From Verrucomicrobiaceae bacterium (lineage in GTDB: Bacteria; Verrucomicrobiota; Verrucomicrobiia; Verrucomicrobiales; Verrucomicrobiaceae), in contig JAGKWZ010000114.1 of the NCBI GenBank assembly GCA_021151605.1, positions 1 to 27,938 of the forward strand: a stretch of DNA of 27,938 bases, written 5' to 3'. The notes below the pieces were generated by a model that saw nothing but the letters and a program-made list of their open reading frames with translations, was not told the origin of the DNA and did not search any database. Of this stretch, positions 1 to 7,141 are shown one piece after another; position 1 is the stretch's first letter; each line of letters starts with the position of its first letter. The position numbers and the translations under genes were made by a program.

Positions 1-10
1 AAATAGTAAT

Positions 11-49
11 AATCAGATTATATAAAACAATAATATAATCTGATTTTTT
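11..49 (+). terminator. AT-rich intrinsic terminator
   Basis: A perfect 13-bp inverted repeat (11-23 pairing with 33-45) encloses a 9-nt loop and runs into six T residues at 44-49. The T-run lies on the plus strand, so it probably ends a plus-strand gene to the left of the window. The stem is almost all A/T, unlike the GC-rich DNA that follows. Confidence 0.6.
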
Positions 50-86
50 GCCTGTCTCGTCATTTAAACTCATCTCGTAGAAAGCA

Positions 87-118
87 TTAAGAAACCCCCC
101 GCCAATAGGCGGGGGGTT
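87..118 (-). terminator. GC-rich intrinsic terminator, minus strand
   Basis: A perfect 11-bp stem (93-103 with 108-118), including six consecutive C/G pairs, closes a 4-nt loop. Read on the minus strand it is followed by TTTCTT; read on the plus strand it is followed by GAGTTA. It therefore suits a minus-strand transcript coming from the ORF-poor region 120-1226. No minus-strand protein gene ends nearby, which supports a non-coding transcript. Confidence 0.65.
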
Positions 119-1226
119 GAGTTAGGAGTGTTTTCACGCATCCAGCCACAAAGTAGCCTTCACCGTGGTCCGGCCGATCAAAAGATCGCCACCCCTCCGG
201 ACAGGGTTGGGTTGTTTTCTACCACAACTTTTCGGCGTGTGATTGCCTGGTTTCCGCAAAAGCGAAGTTCAAAGCAGGCAGGGTGCCACCCCTGCCGCAC
301 ACGCGCTGGTCCTCCCACCGATCAACAACTGGTTCCAACTTTCGGGTACATACCGGCCATACAACGTATGGTTACGGCTCGTAGTCGGCCTTCGACTGAA
401 TCGCCCGACCCTTTCGCCCCTACTCATCGAATCTCCCCCGCTTGCGCCTCGACGGTGCCACCCGTCTCAATCGGCCGTCAGCGGTTCCCACGTTATTTTC
501 CGGTGTCTCATTGAACAGAACGCCAGTGCTCTCCCCTAATGTGTCTTGGCCATCGGCCTCACCCGCAAGGCGGGTTTTCAGCGCTCCGAGATTCCAAAGC
601 AAGTCGCTTACCAACACATCGGATCATCGAGCTTCAGTCAGGGACTGGCTCTTGTTCCCCACGATGCACCCTCTGCGGGCGCAATTACAGGCTTAAGCTG
701 TACAGCGATCCTGGCGGCTTGCGCCCCCAGGTACCGAGCCTTCCAGATTTCTCCTCAGACCCCTGACGTGTTTCCACGCCCTCAGCAGCCCACCTGCGTG
801 GCACAGGTTCGACAGTCTCCTGCCGCCCCTGGATCGGACTGATTACCGATTCTCACCGGAAACAGGGTGTGGCCTGGTTACCCAGGCTCCCGTGTCCGTG
901 TCGCCCAAACTCAACATCTTGAAGCATGAGTCATGAATCTCCTGTCGTGATTCATGAAACATGAATTGCCTCGCCCGGAGGCGGATTGGGTCGAAAGGAG
1001 CATCACAGCTCCTAGCGCCCGTCGTAGCCGTACCAGCCCCATTACGGGCATACGGCTTCACCAGTCTGGCTCCCGATTGGCGATCGGGAGTTCCTGGTCG
1101 GTGGGAAGACGCAGCGGGGGTGGCAACCCCGCTGTCACACGTGGCTGACACCCGGAACTCCGGCGTCCCGAAAATTCTCGCAGGTCGTAGAGCGGGCCTC
1201 AAGGCCCGCAGGAATCTCTTATTATT
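87..1226 (-). ncRNA. candidate long structured non-coding RNA
   Basis: About 1.1 kb with no convincing protein gene. Short open frames overlap on both strands and none resembles a known family. Many strong hairpins are visible: 1192-1198 with 1203-1209; 1070-1077 with 1083-1090; 1026-1032 with 1051-1057; a 9-bp palindrome with arms 931-939 and 949-957; a GC-rich stem around 1111-1130. Read on the minus strand, the hairpins at 767-778 and 711-730 carry GAAA and GCAA loops, which are GNRA tetraloops, so the minus strand is the likely sense strand. A possible promoter (-10 AATAAT at 1226-1221, weak -35 at 1248-1243, spacer 16) lies at the upstream end and the terminator at 118-87 at the other. 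It could instead be a known large RNA such as an IscB omega/HEARO RNA or a group II intron relic, or a decayed mobile element. No iscB, tnpB or reverse transcriptase is present. Confidence 0.4.
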
Positions 1227-1370
1227 CAGAAGCTCATTCCCTGCACAAATGATCCTACTTCATATCCTCAAATCCACCTGAGTGCCTGTAAAAAATACAG
1301 TGCAGCTTTATTTGGTTGCGGTCTGTCAGCTAGGATTCGCGCCCGTTTTCCGAATGGATTCACTTCAGCC

Positions 1371-2045
1371 ATGCTGACCTGCGAAAGCAAGATACTCCTG
1401 ATGCAACGCCTTCAGGACTACGCCCGCCTCGACTACCGCTATTACTTTCAGGGGGAGGTTGGCCTCGACAAACTGAACAGCCTCAGCAGAAAATTTGCTC
1501 AACAGTACGACACCGAGTTGAGTAAGTTTCAGCGTGCCCGCCGCAAGCGCAGCGGTGAGGCGGTCACCCAGTTTCTGGTCTGGACGCCTTTAGACAGCGA
1601 CAAGGCGCGGTTCTGGTTGCTGGCCACCGAAGGCAAGGGCCGGGTACATGACTATGAGACGTTGCTCGACCTTCGCGACAAGGCTAACCGCATCCGGTTG
1701 CCCGATTACGAGTTGGTGCACGACGGGGTGAGCTGGTCCTGGCGTATGTCCCAAGCGACGTATTCCTTCCATCAGAAACGTCTCCGGAACGCGATCCTGG
1801 CGCGCAACGATCTGCTCTACGGGGTAGCAGTGGCTTCCCTGTATCAAAGCCCCGGATTTCGGCTGGTGCGACGTCAGGTCGGGATGCTGGCCCGCTGGTT
1901 ACGTCTGGAGTGGGGAAAGCTGCGCAAGGAGCCGATGCCGGAGCTGCCCACCTTCCTCCCTTATGTGCGGCGATTGCCGAATCCGGTGGCCAAAACCAAG
2001 GCCCGCTCTACACGTTCGGCTGTGGTTGCGGATAAGGCGGCGTGA
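1371..2045 (+). CDS. plasmid-associated protein of unknown function
   Basis: A 224-residue soluble, basic protein with no signal peptide or membrane segment. Visible features are a KFAQQY segment near residue 42 followed by a basic patch (RARRKRSG, about 55-62) and a WSWRM segment near 125. The C-terminal tail is rich in K, R and A. Proteins of this look occur, as far as I recall, as unnamed genes on proteobacterial plasmids and integrative elements, but I cannot assign a function. The start at 1371 is the first ATG; a second Met at residue 11 (MQRLQDYARL) is also possible. It sits 84 bases upstream of the toxin-antitoxin pair and about 0.6 kb upstream of the replication gene, so it probably belongs to the plasmid backbone. 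Confidence 0.7.
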   Translation: MLTCESKILLMQRLQDYARLDYRYYFQGEVGLDKLNSLSRKFAQQYDTELSKFQRARRKRSGEAVTQFLVWTPLDSDKARFWLLATEGKGRVHDYETLLDLRDKANRIRLPDYELVHDGVSWSWRMSQATYSFHQKRLRNAILARNDLLYGVAVASLYQSPGFRLVRRQVGMLARWLRLEWGKLRKEPMPELPTFLPYVRRLPNPVAKTKARSTRSAVVADKAA

Positions 2046-2088
2046 TAGATTTGGTGCTCAATTTCAGTACGCCCCCATGCTCTTGTGG

Positions 2089-2111
2089 TACAATGCAATC
2101 ATGTGTACACA
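2089..2111 (+). promoter_or_regulatory. toxin-antitoxin promoter and operator
   Basis: A good -10 box (TACAAT, 2089-2094) is followed by the perfect 10-bp palindrome TGTGTACACA at 2102-2111, at the expected transcription start and just upstream of the antitoxin gene. No strong -35 box is seen. Ribbon-helix-helix antitoxins usually repress their own operon by binding short palindromes in this position, so the site is a plausible autoregulatory operator. Confidence 0.45.
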
Positions 2112-2129
2112 AAGTAAAACAGGGGTGTG

Positions 2130-2372
2130 ATGTCCACGACAATTTCCATGCGGCTGCCCGAATCGCTGGCCGAGCAGCTGGAGCTGCTGGCCAAGGCGAT
2201 GGGTCGTAGCCGCTCCTTCGTCGCTGTTGAAGCGATTCAGGCCTATGTGCGTGAACAGGCCTGGCAAGTCCAAGAAATTCAGGATGCCTTGCAAGAGGCT
2301 GATGCGGGTGATTTTGCTGCCGAGGATGATGCTCCTGGGGTGATTCGCAAGTGGGCGGGTCATGCGGGTTAA
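2130..2372 (+). CDS. ribbon-helix-helix antitoxin (ParD/CopG-like)
   Basis: An 80-residue protein. The N-terminus has the ribbon-helix-helix pattern: a short beta strand (TTISMRLP, residues 3-10), helix A (ESLAEQLELLAKAMG) and helix B beginning at the RSRSFVAVEAI turn. The C-terminal third is acidic (DAGDFAAEDDAP), typical of the disordered toxin-binding tail of such antitoxins. It overlaps the next gene by 11 bases, so the two are translationally coupled. ATG at 2130 follows AGGGG closely; the GTG at 2127 would add one residue. Its role would be to neutralise the partner toxin and repress the operon, stabilising the plasmid. Confidence 0.85.
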   Translation: MSTTISMRLPESLAEQLELLAKAMGRSRSFVAVEAIQAYVREQAWQVQEIQDALQEADAGDFAAEDDAPGVIRKWAGHAG

Positions 2373-2649
2373 GTGGCTGAGGAGCGCGGTCCGGAATCTG
2401 GATCAGGCGGCCGAGTGGATTGTCAAAGATAATCCTCAAGCGGCCCGGAGTTTTGTTCTGTCAGTGCAGGATACCGTGGATAAGATCAGTCATTTCCCGG
2501 CGATGAGTAAAACCGGTCGAGTGGCAGGAGTCCGTGAAATCGGTGTTATTGGGTATCCGTATATAATCCCCTATCGCGTGGTTGGGGATGAATTACAGAT
2601 ACTGCGTATTTTCCATGTCAGGCAGCAACGTCCTGACGGTTGGGAATAA
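2362..2649 (+). CDS. RelE/ParE-superfamily toxin
   Basis: A 95-residue protein with the ParE/RelE pattern: an N-terminal strand (VKWLRSAVRNLDQAAEWI), a helix containing NPQAARSF, a middle segment with FPAMSKTGRVAGVREIGVIGYPYIIPYRV, and a C-terminal strand ending in LRIFHVRQQRP. The 'tGR..gvRE' and 'Y.v....l.ilri.h.rq..' patterns are characteristic of ParE-type toxins. ParE members usually poison DNA gyrase and RelE members cut mRNA on the ribosome; sequence alone does not decide, though the pattern is closer to ParE. It lies directly behind its antitoxin and 21 bases before the replication gene, so it probably acts in plasmid maintenance. Confidence 0.85.
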   Translation: MRVKWLRSAVRNLDQAAEWIVKDNPQAARSFVLSVQDTVDKISHFPAMSKTGRVAGVREIGVIGYPYIIPYRVVGDELQILRIFHVRQQRPDGWE

Positions 2650-2670
2650 GGGTTGCGGTGAGGGATTATT

Positions 2671-3510
2671 ATGGCGGCGGCAAAGAAAGATAAGGGGAAT
2701 CTGGTGGCCACGGTTGAGGCCATGCAGCGCCGTGCCCTGATTAAATCGCCGGATAATGATCTGGAACAAGTGCACCAACTGCCGTTGTGGCCCGCCGATA
2801 TGCGTGCTATTCCGAATGATTATGCCCGATCAGCATTGTTTACCGTGCGTAATAAAAAAATACCCCGTGAGGCGATGATGGGGCATGAGGTCTTCCACAC
2901 CAGCCAGGATGTCCAGATTTACTATACTGGTATCGAATTGCGGGCTGATGATGATGAACTGGTGTGGCAGCAAGTTCTGGAATACGCCAAGCACTTCCCG
3001 CTAGGGCAGTCAGTCTCCTTCACGCTTTATCAGCTGTGCACGGATCTGGACTGGCCGATCAACGGCCGTTACTACCAGCGCGCCGAGGAGTGCCTGGACC
3101 GCCTGCAGGCGAGCGCGATCAAGTTTGTTTCCAAGCGGCTGGGTAGTCTGGAGTCGCTGTCGATGATCAAACGTTACCGGATGGTAGGCCGTGGGACGCG
3201 CGGAGCGCGTTGCGAGGTCGAGATCGACGGCGAAATGGTGTATTTGTTTGCGGGCCACCATTACACCCAAGTGGTGTGGACCAAATATCGCAAGTTGTCG
3301 CCGGTGTCGAGACGTCTGTATGACTATCTGGCATCCCATAAACAGCCCTACCCTCTGGCGCTGGATACATTCAATCGGATGTGTGCCTCCCTGTGCAACC
3401 GCCCGAAAAAATGGGCAGAGATGGTGCGCGAGTCCTGTGACGAACTGAGATTGGTGGGGCTGGTAGAGTCAGCTTGGGTTCATGAGGGAATGATTCACGC
3501 GCAGCGATAG
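2671..3510 (+). CDS. trfA: TrfA-family plasmid replication initiator
   Basis: A 279-residue protein. Recognisable TrfA segments in order are IPNDYARSALFTVRNKKIPR (about 47-66), YYTGIELRADDDELVWQQ (about 82-99), LGQSVSFTLYQLCTDLDWPI (about 111-130) with NGRYYQRAEECLDRLQA, then LFAGHHYTQVVWTKYRKLSP and a C-terminal ...LRLVGLVESAWV. TrfA proteins, known from IncP plasmids such as RK2, bind iterons at oriV, open the origin and recruit the host helicase. The length is close to the short form of RK2 TrfA. A GAGGG ribosome site precedes the ATG. No iteron array is seen near the gene, so the origin is probably elsewhere on the replicon. This gene is the main evidence that the window is plasmid-derived. 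Confidence 0.93.
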   Translation: MAAAKKDKGNLVATVEAMQRRALIKSPDNDLEQVHQLPLWPADMRAIPNDYARSALFTVRNKKIPREAMMGHEVFHTSQDVQIYYTGIELRADDDELVWQQVLEYAKHFPLGQSVSFTLYQLCTDLDWPINGRYYQRAEECLDRLQASAIKFVSKRLGSLESLSMIKRYRMVGRGTRGARCEVEIDGEMVYLFAGHHYTQVVWTKYRKLSPVSRRLYDYLASHKQPYPLALDTFNRMCASLCNRPKKWAEMVRESCDELRLVGLVESAWVHEGMIHAQR

Positions 3511-3530
3511 CTGACAATTCCGGGATTTGT

Positions 3531-3546
3531 TTGGCTGGCCAACCAA
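3531..3546. promoter_or_regulatory. TetR-type operator-like near-palindrome
   Basis: TTGGCTGGCCAACCAA is a 16-bp palindrome with one mismatched pair. It resembles the TTGG/CCAA sites upstream of other operons in this window, though its centre is two bases shorter. It lies between the replication gene and the START gene. A separate promoter candidate sits closer to the START gene (TTGACT at 3624-3629, GATTAT at 3648-3653), so the site may act from upstream. Confidence 0.35.
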
Positions 3547-3673
3547 GGTGTGATGATGTTATCGTCAGAGCTATGGGAAGGAGAGCTTGGCTCTATCGGC
3601 CCCGGATTGGAGTCAACGGGGCTTTGACTATTGCCTTGTATGTTTTTGATTATAAAAGGGAAAGGTTGGATTT

Positions 3674-4402
3674 ATGTTTGCCAAAACAAAAAAAATGAAG
3701 TCTTGCGTCTTAATGACGGTTTTTTCAGCTGCTTTGATGTGCGCAACGCCATTAGCCCTCGCTGCCCAGGGGGATGACAATGATGACCTGGAGCAACTAC
3801 AAACCCGGTTGACCAACGAATGGGTGATGGTCAGGAATGACAAAATTCGCAATATTCAGACATTTATGCGGCAAGAGGATGGAAAGCAATATCGCTCTTT
3901 TAAGGTCAAGGCATCGCTGGACGGAACAGTGGACGCTGCGATAGATGTTTTCATGAATGCGCAAGAGTTTCGGAAGTGGTATTGGGAGGTCATCGAGTCA
4001 CGTATTCTGAAGCAAGTTTCTGCGGTGGAGCATTATATGTATATGGTTCATCGTGCGCCTGCCGGTTTACCTGATCGAGATGTGATTTTACATGTCGTTG
4101 TCGAACGTTCTGCGGATGGAGGTAATGCTACTCTGCGAGTCAATGCCGTTCCTGATTACATTGCCTCAAAACCACCGTTGGTGCGTATGGCCGCAGAAGA
4201 CATGACGGTCAGGCTAAATTCATTACCAGGCAAGCGGGTTCAAGTAGCCGTTGAGGGATACATTGATCCAGGTGGGAAAATACCTACTTGGGCAATCAAT
4301 TTTATCCAGCGTCAGGCACCCTATAAAGTGATGGTTGGCCTTGCGCGTATGCTAAATAATGATGTGGAGGAGGTTTCCGTGTCCAAGGCCTCAGGTCAAT
4401 GA
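3674..4402 (+). CDS. exported START-domain lipid-binding protein
   Basis: A 242-residue protein with an N-terminal signal peptide: basic MFAKTKKMK, a hydrophobic stretch to about residue 28, and a likely cut after LALAA. The mature part reads as a START/StAR-related domain: ...KQYRSFKVKASLDGTVDAAIDVF, then EFRKWYWEVIESRIL, a central VHRAPAGLPDRDVILHV segment typical of the family, and a C-terminal helix after GGKIPTWAINFIQRQAP. START domains hold one hydrophobic ligand (sterol, lipid or aromatic) in a deep pocket, so this is a plausible periplasmic carrier for the substrate of the cluster. A second Met at residue 8 is an alternative start. The gene converges on the thioesterase gene with a 12-base tail overlap. 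A decayed paralogue lies at 26830-27101. Confidence 0.85.
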   Translation: MFAKTKKMKSCVLMTVFSAALMCATPLALAAQGDDNDDLEQLQTRLTNEWVMVRNDKIRNIQTFMRQEDGKQYRSFKVKASLDGTVDAAIDVFMNAQEFRKWYWEVIESRILKQVSAVEHYMYMVHRAPAGLPDRDVILHVVVERSADGGNATLRVNAVPDYIASKPPLVRMAAEDMTVRLNSLPGKRVQVAVEGYIDPGGKIPTWAINFIQRQAPYKVMVGLARMLNNDVEEVSVSKASGQ

Positions 4403-4813
4403 AGGCGCAGCAGGGAACAGAAAGCGGCCGATGCTCACCAGTTTTCCATCCATATGCAATTGAATGGAGACAGTCGTAATGCGTCGGCCGCGGCGAACGA
4501 TTTTTGGCGTAGCGGTTATTGTTCCCGCAAACGCGGGGCGAAGGTAATCGAAAGTCATGGACGCACATTCCGGGACGTCGCTCCGCATAAGCGATTTAGC
4601 CAAGTGCATTGCGGCCACGATTTCGCCGAAACTGGCAAGAATCCCGCCATGAAAGGTTCTGATCAGTGGATTGCCTACATGCTCTTCCCGAAAGTCCAAG
4701 CAGTAGCGGTCTTGGGCATCCTCATGGAGCGGGCGTATCCCCAGAAACTCCATGAAGGGGCAGTCGATAGTTGCATCCGGCGCTTTGGAGAGGTGGGGGG
4801 CTGCTTCAAGCAT
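4391..4813 (-). CDS. PaaI-like hotdog-fold thioesterase
   Basis: A 140-residue single hotdog domain. The central helix segment is FHGGILASFGEIVAAMHLA (about 54-72), in which HGG and an acidic residue are the usual active-site features of PaaI-type acyl-CoA thioesterases. It is followed by DYLRPAFAGTITATPKIVRRGRRITTVSIQLH, the common strand pattern. It should hydrolyse an acyl-CoA in the cytoplasm; the substrate is unknown. It is the last gene of the minus-strand TetR-BtrH-thioesterase operon and its start overlaps the end of the preceding thioesterase by 8 bases, so the pair is translationally coupled and may act together. Confidence 0.82.
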   Translation of the reverse strand: MLEAAPHLSKAPDATIDCPFMEFLGIRPLHEDAQDRYCLDFREEHVGNPLIRTFHGGILASFGEIVAAMHLAKSLMRSDVPECASMTFDYLRPAFAGTITATPKIVRRGRRITTVSIQLHMDGKLVSIGRFLFPAAPSLT

Positions 4814-5273
4814 TTTTTACTTCCTGAATCTGGCTGAGGTCGACGCTGTCAAAAGATGGCCCCAAGGTGTCGATAGCAAAGGAACCTGAAACCGTTGCCA
4901 CGAGCTCCGAGTCTTGGGTGCTCATTGCTTTACCCACGATAAAAGCAACTGTCGGCGTGGTTCCTACACATTCAACGATAGCCTCGAGTCCGGCGCCCGC
5001 AGGGATGGGGCGTAAGTAATCAACGCGCAGATCAATAGTGGCGATTGGACGCATGCTCTTTAAGGCGGAAAAGATAGCCAGTCCGCAAGTCGTGTCAAGC
5101 AGAGTTACCATAACGCCGCGATGTAATGCGCCCCTATGGTCGGTCAACTGCGTTGAAAATGGCATTGTCATCACGGCTTTACCCTCGTTGCAACGGCTGA
5201 TTTTGATGCCCATGGCATTGAACAGCGGATGATGTTCGCCAAAGAATATTTTTGCCGCTTGAAAGTCAACCAT
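4806..5273 (-). CDS. PaaI-like hotdog-fold thioesterase
   Basis: A 155-residue hotdog-domain protein. It shows the family pattern HPLFNAMGIKISRCNEGKA at the N-terminus, then DHRGALHRGVMVTLLDTTCGLA (about 45-66), the HRG-x-LLD helix where PaaI enzymes carry the HGG and the catalytic acid, and DLRVDYLRPIPAG. It should be a cytoplasmic acyl-CoA thioesterase. It differs clearly from its neighbour: HRG replaces HGG and the helix carries Asp rather than Glu, so the two are not a recent duplication. The start is 34 bases downstream of the BtrH gene. Confidence 0.82.
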   Translation of the reverse strand: MVDFQAAKIFFGEHHPLFNAMGIKISRCNEGKAVMTMPFSTQLTDHRGALHRGVMVTLLDTTCGLAIFSALKSMRPIATIDLRVDYLRPIPAGAGLEAIVECVGTTPTVAFIVGKAMSTQDSELVATVSGSFAIDTLGPSFDSVDLSQIQEVKNA

Positions 5274-5307
5274 GTTTCATTCTTTCCTGACAGTGAGGTT
5301 CTCTCAT

Positions 5308-6363
5308 TCAGAGGCGCATCGCGGCAAGTGCGTAACGGTACTCGGCGTGTTCGACAACGGAGAGAGCAGTATCAATTTCAATCAAGGGGAAGCTTGTATC
5401 TTCTGATGCGTTTTTGAGAGTCTGAGCCAAGGCTGTCCAGGCGGCAGCCGATTCACGCATGAGTCGTGGAAGAGTCGACGCCTGAATCGCAGGATCAATG
5501 GTGGCCAGTTCATCGAGAAAGTCGGCATACATCAAGCGGAATCCTCCCCCTCCCGTGCCGCGCTTCTCAATGATTTGATAAGCGAATCGGGTCGTCCAAC
5601 GCCATTCGGCGGTGTCGGCCCATTGGGGAAGTTCCTTGCGCCATTGCGCAATGGCCAGGATTCCGCTGCACTCTGTCCCTTGTAACAACAAATCTGCGTT
5701 GAGTCGTACGGCGTCTCTGGCGGCATCGCGCAGTGATACGCCATCCAACGTCAGATGGTCGGGGGAGTACATGTTTCCGAGGTGAATAAAAGGCGGCTGA
5801 TGGGAAAAACGCGCCAAGGTCAACTTGGCTTCCGGTACCGATAACAGTTCAGGTCGCTCGGTATCCGTTACCAGAACTTGGCCGGAGTCGGCATCTCGTC
5901 GCCATGCTACAATCGCATGCCCGGGGAAATGAGTGCTGCTGCCATAATAGGGCAGATGGAAGATGTCGGTGAGGAGTAGAGCGGGTTTGCCGGCGTCTAA
6001 ACGTTCGTGAAGGCATCCAGCGGCGGCGCCTTCGCTTTCAAAGGTCGACCATTTCATGGTCGGGTCGATGGTTGTTAATAGACGCTCCTCAAATCCCAAG
6101 GAACGTACGTGTACGATATATGGAACAGGGCCGTTCACCAACTTGAGATACGTGATCCCCAAGCCTGAGCCCAGACCGAAGCAAAAGGCTTCGGTAAGGC
6201 AAATGCCATGAAATTCGAGCAGATCGCGTATGGCGGAACTGCCGCAGTGCAAGCCGGTTCGGTGTGTTATTTCCTGATCGGTTAGTGGATGGCTCAAGTT
6301 GCCCTCTGCGATATGTTCATGATTCAGTGCGTGGCCAGAATGCCTTTGGAAATGATCGACCAT
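5308..6363 (-). CDS. BtrH N-terminal-domain acyltransferase-like protein with DUF4872
   Basis: A 351-residue protein that matches the BtrH N-terminal domain (about residues 30-170) followed by a DUF4872-like C-terminal region. Visible landmarks are LHCGSSAIRDLLEFHG with Cys40, FGLGSGLG (63-70), FPGHAIVAWRRD with His149, and VLVTDTE with Asp167, consistent with a papain-like Cys-His-Asp arrangement. The founding member, BtrH of butirosin biosynthesis, moves an acyl group from a carrier protein to an amine. Here no carrier protein or aminoglycoside gene is nearby, so an acyl-CoA or related thioester is a more natural donor (inference). The ATG at 6363 lies inside the end of the TetR gene (40-base overlap). 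A decayed second copy is at 17452-17720. Confidence 0.85.
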   Translation of the reverse strand: MVDHFQRHSGHALNHEHIAEGNLSHPLTDQEITHRTGLHCGSSAIRDLLEFHGICLTEAFCFGLGSGLGITYLKLVNGPVPYIVHVRSLGFEERLLTTIDPTMKWSTFESEGAAAGCLHERLDAGKPALLLTDIFHLPYYGSSTHFPGHAIVAWRRDADSGQVLVTDTERPELLSVPEAKLTLARFSHQPPFIHLGNMYSPDHLTLDGVSLRDAARDAVRLNADLLLQGTECSGILAIAQWRKELPQWADTAEWRWTTRFAYQIIEKRGTGGGGFRLMYADFLDELATIDPAIQASTLPRLMRESAAAWTALAQTLKNASEDTSFPLIEIDTALSVVEHAEYRYALAAMRL

Positions 6364-6923
6364 AAGGTATTCCCGATCTCATCAAGTGAATACTTCCCAT
6401 CCTTTCTGTACCAGGTTGCCATCCAGTTGATAGCGCCCAGCCCAATCAGGCGAAGCAGATGTTCGTCAATGTCGGCCCGGATGTAACCTTGCTCCTTGAT
6501 AGAGGAAAGCATGGAGTCCCAATATTTTTCATAGCGATCGCGTTCACCGATAATTTCTTGCCGCGCATTGCCTCTCAAGGAGCGCCACTCGAAAAGCAGT
6601 ACGTAAATCATGTCGTCTCCCGACAGCAGCATCTCCGTGTGGGCTTGCAGCGCGGTTTGTATGCGTACCAAGGGCTCTTGAATATCAGCGGTTGCCTCGA
6701 TGATGCGGGTAATCGTCCTTTCAATAGCTACCCGCATCATATCGACCAGAATGTCTTCCTTGGCGCGATATCGGTAATGGAGGCTTCCTGGTAACAAGCC
6801 GGAAGCCTCCGCAATCTGTCGTATCGTTGTTCCATCGAATCCTTTCTCCCGAAACAGTCGTGCTGCGGCGGAAAGAATTCTTTCGCGATCTGTGTCAACT
6901 TTGGGTGATGCGACAAGATGCAT
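6324..6923 (-). CDS. TetR-family transcriptional regulator, copy B
   Basis: A 199-residue protein starting at MHLVASPK. The N-terminal DNA-binding domain is ERILSAAARLFREKGFDGTTIRQIAEASGLLPGSLHYRYRAKEDILVDMM, a typical TetR helix-turn-helix. The C-terminal ligand domain contains LLFEWRSLRG and LIGLGAINWMATWYR. An upstream in-frame extension to 7007 exists but carries no family similarity, so I chose the later ATG. It is closely similar to the regulator at 16860-17465, including identical runs such as LLPGSLHYRY. It heads a minus-strand operon with BtrH and two thioesterases, and a PF10118 remnant precedes it. It probably represses catabolic operons of this window and is released by an acyl-CoA or pathway intermediate (inference). 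Confidence 0.9.
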   Translation of the reverse strand: MHLVASPKVDTDRERILSAAARLFREKGFDGTTIRQIAEASGLLPGSLHYRYRAKEDILVDMMRVAIERTITRIIEATADIQEPLVRIQTALQAHTEMLLSGDDMIYVLLFEWRSLRGNARQEIIGERDRYEKYWDSMLSSIKEQGYIRADIDEHLLRLIGLGAINWMATWYRKDGKYSLDEIGNTLWSIISKGILATH

Positions 6924-7003
6924 GGCGGTACTCTCACAAAAAGGCGAATGTGAAAGTGTTGCATTCCTACATGCACGTATGCAAGTTACGCTCAGGTATT
7001 GTC

Positions 7004-7141
7004 TCAATGCGGTTGCACCGCATCAAATACACGTCTCGAAGCCTCCATGGGGTCACCATGCCGCTCGTACTCCTCAAGCCAGACGCTGACCTTCTCCGGG
7101 ATACCGGAGTCCCATGCCACTGGGAACAGGTGCCGAAGAGC
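7004..7141 (-). pseudogene. C-terminal remnant of a PF10118 gene
   Basis: The last 45 codons of a minus-strand open frame read ...FPVAWDSGIPEKVSVWLEEY then ERHGDPMEASRRVFDAVQPH and stop. This closely matches the C-terminus of the intact PF10118 protein at 15895-16773 (FHPWDTGIPAKVSAWLQAYD then ETGDPMIASRQVF). Nothing upstream in this frame or the others matches the rest of the family, including the metal-binding helices, so it is a truncated relic. It ends 80 bases before TetR copy B; the intact gene ends 86 bases before TetR copy A. The two loci are therefore copies of the same gene pair. Confidence 0.82.

Noticed and set aside
843..1202. 119-codon minus-strand open frame in the ORF-poor left region
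   Set aside because: It has no recognised domain, its start has no ribosome site, and the same DNA is dense with hairpins. It is better explained by the structured-RNA hypothesis, though a small protein cannot be excluded.
120..1250. Group II intron or TnpB/IscB-type RNA element
   Set aside because: I could not find a clear domain V-like hairpin, a GUGYG 5' end, or any reverse transcriptase, HNH or RuvC protein gene in the window, so I name these only as alternatives.
1286..1300. CTGTA-AAAAA-TACAG inverted repeat resembling a LexA box
   Set aside because: LexA sites of the gammaproteobacterial type need CTGT-N8-ACAG; here the spacing is one base short, and no DNA-damage gene follows. Left uncalled.
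120..3670. Iteron array for the TrfA-type replication origin
   Set aside because: No set of repeated 15-22-base direct repeats is visible near the replication gene; the origin is presumably outside the window.
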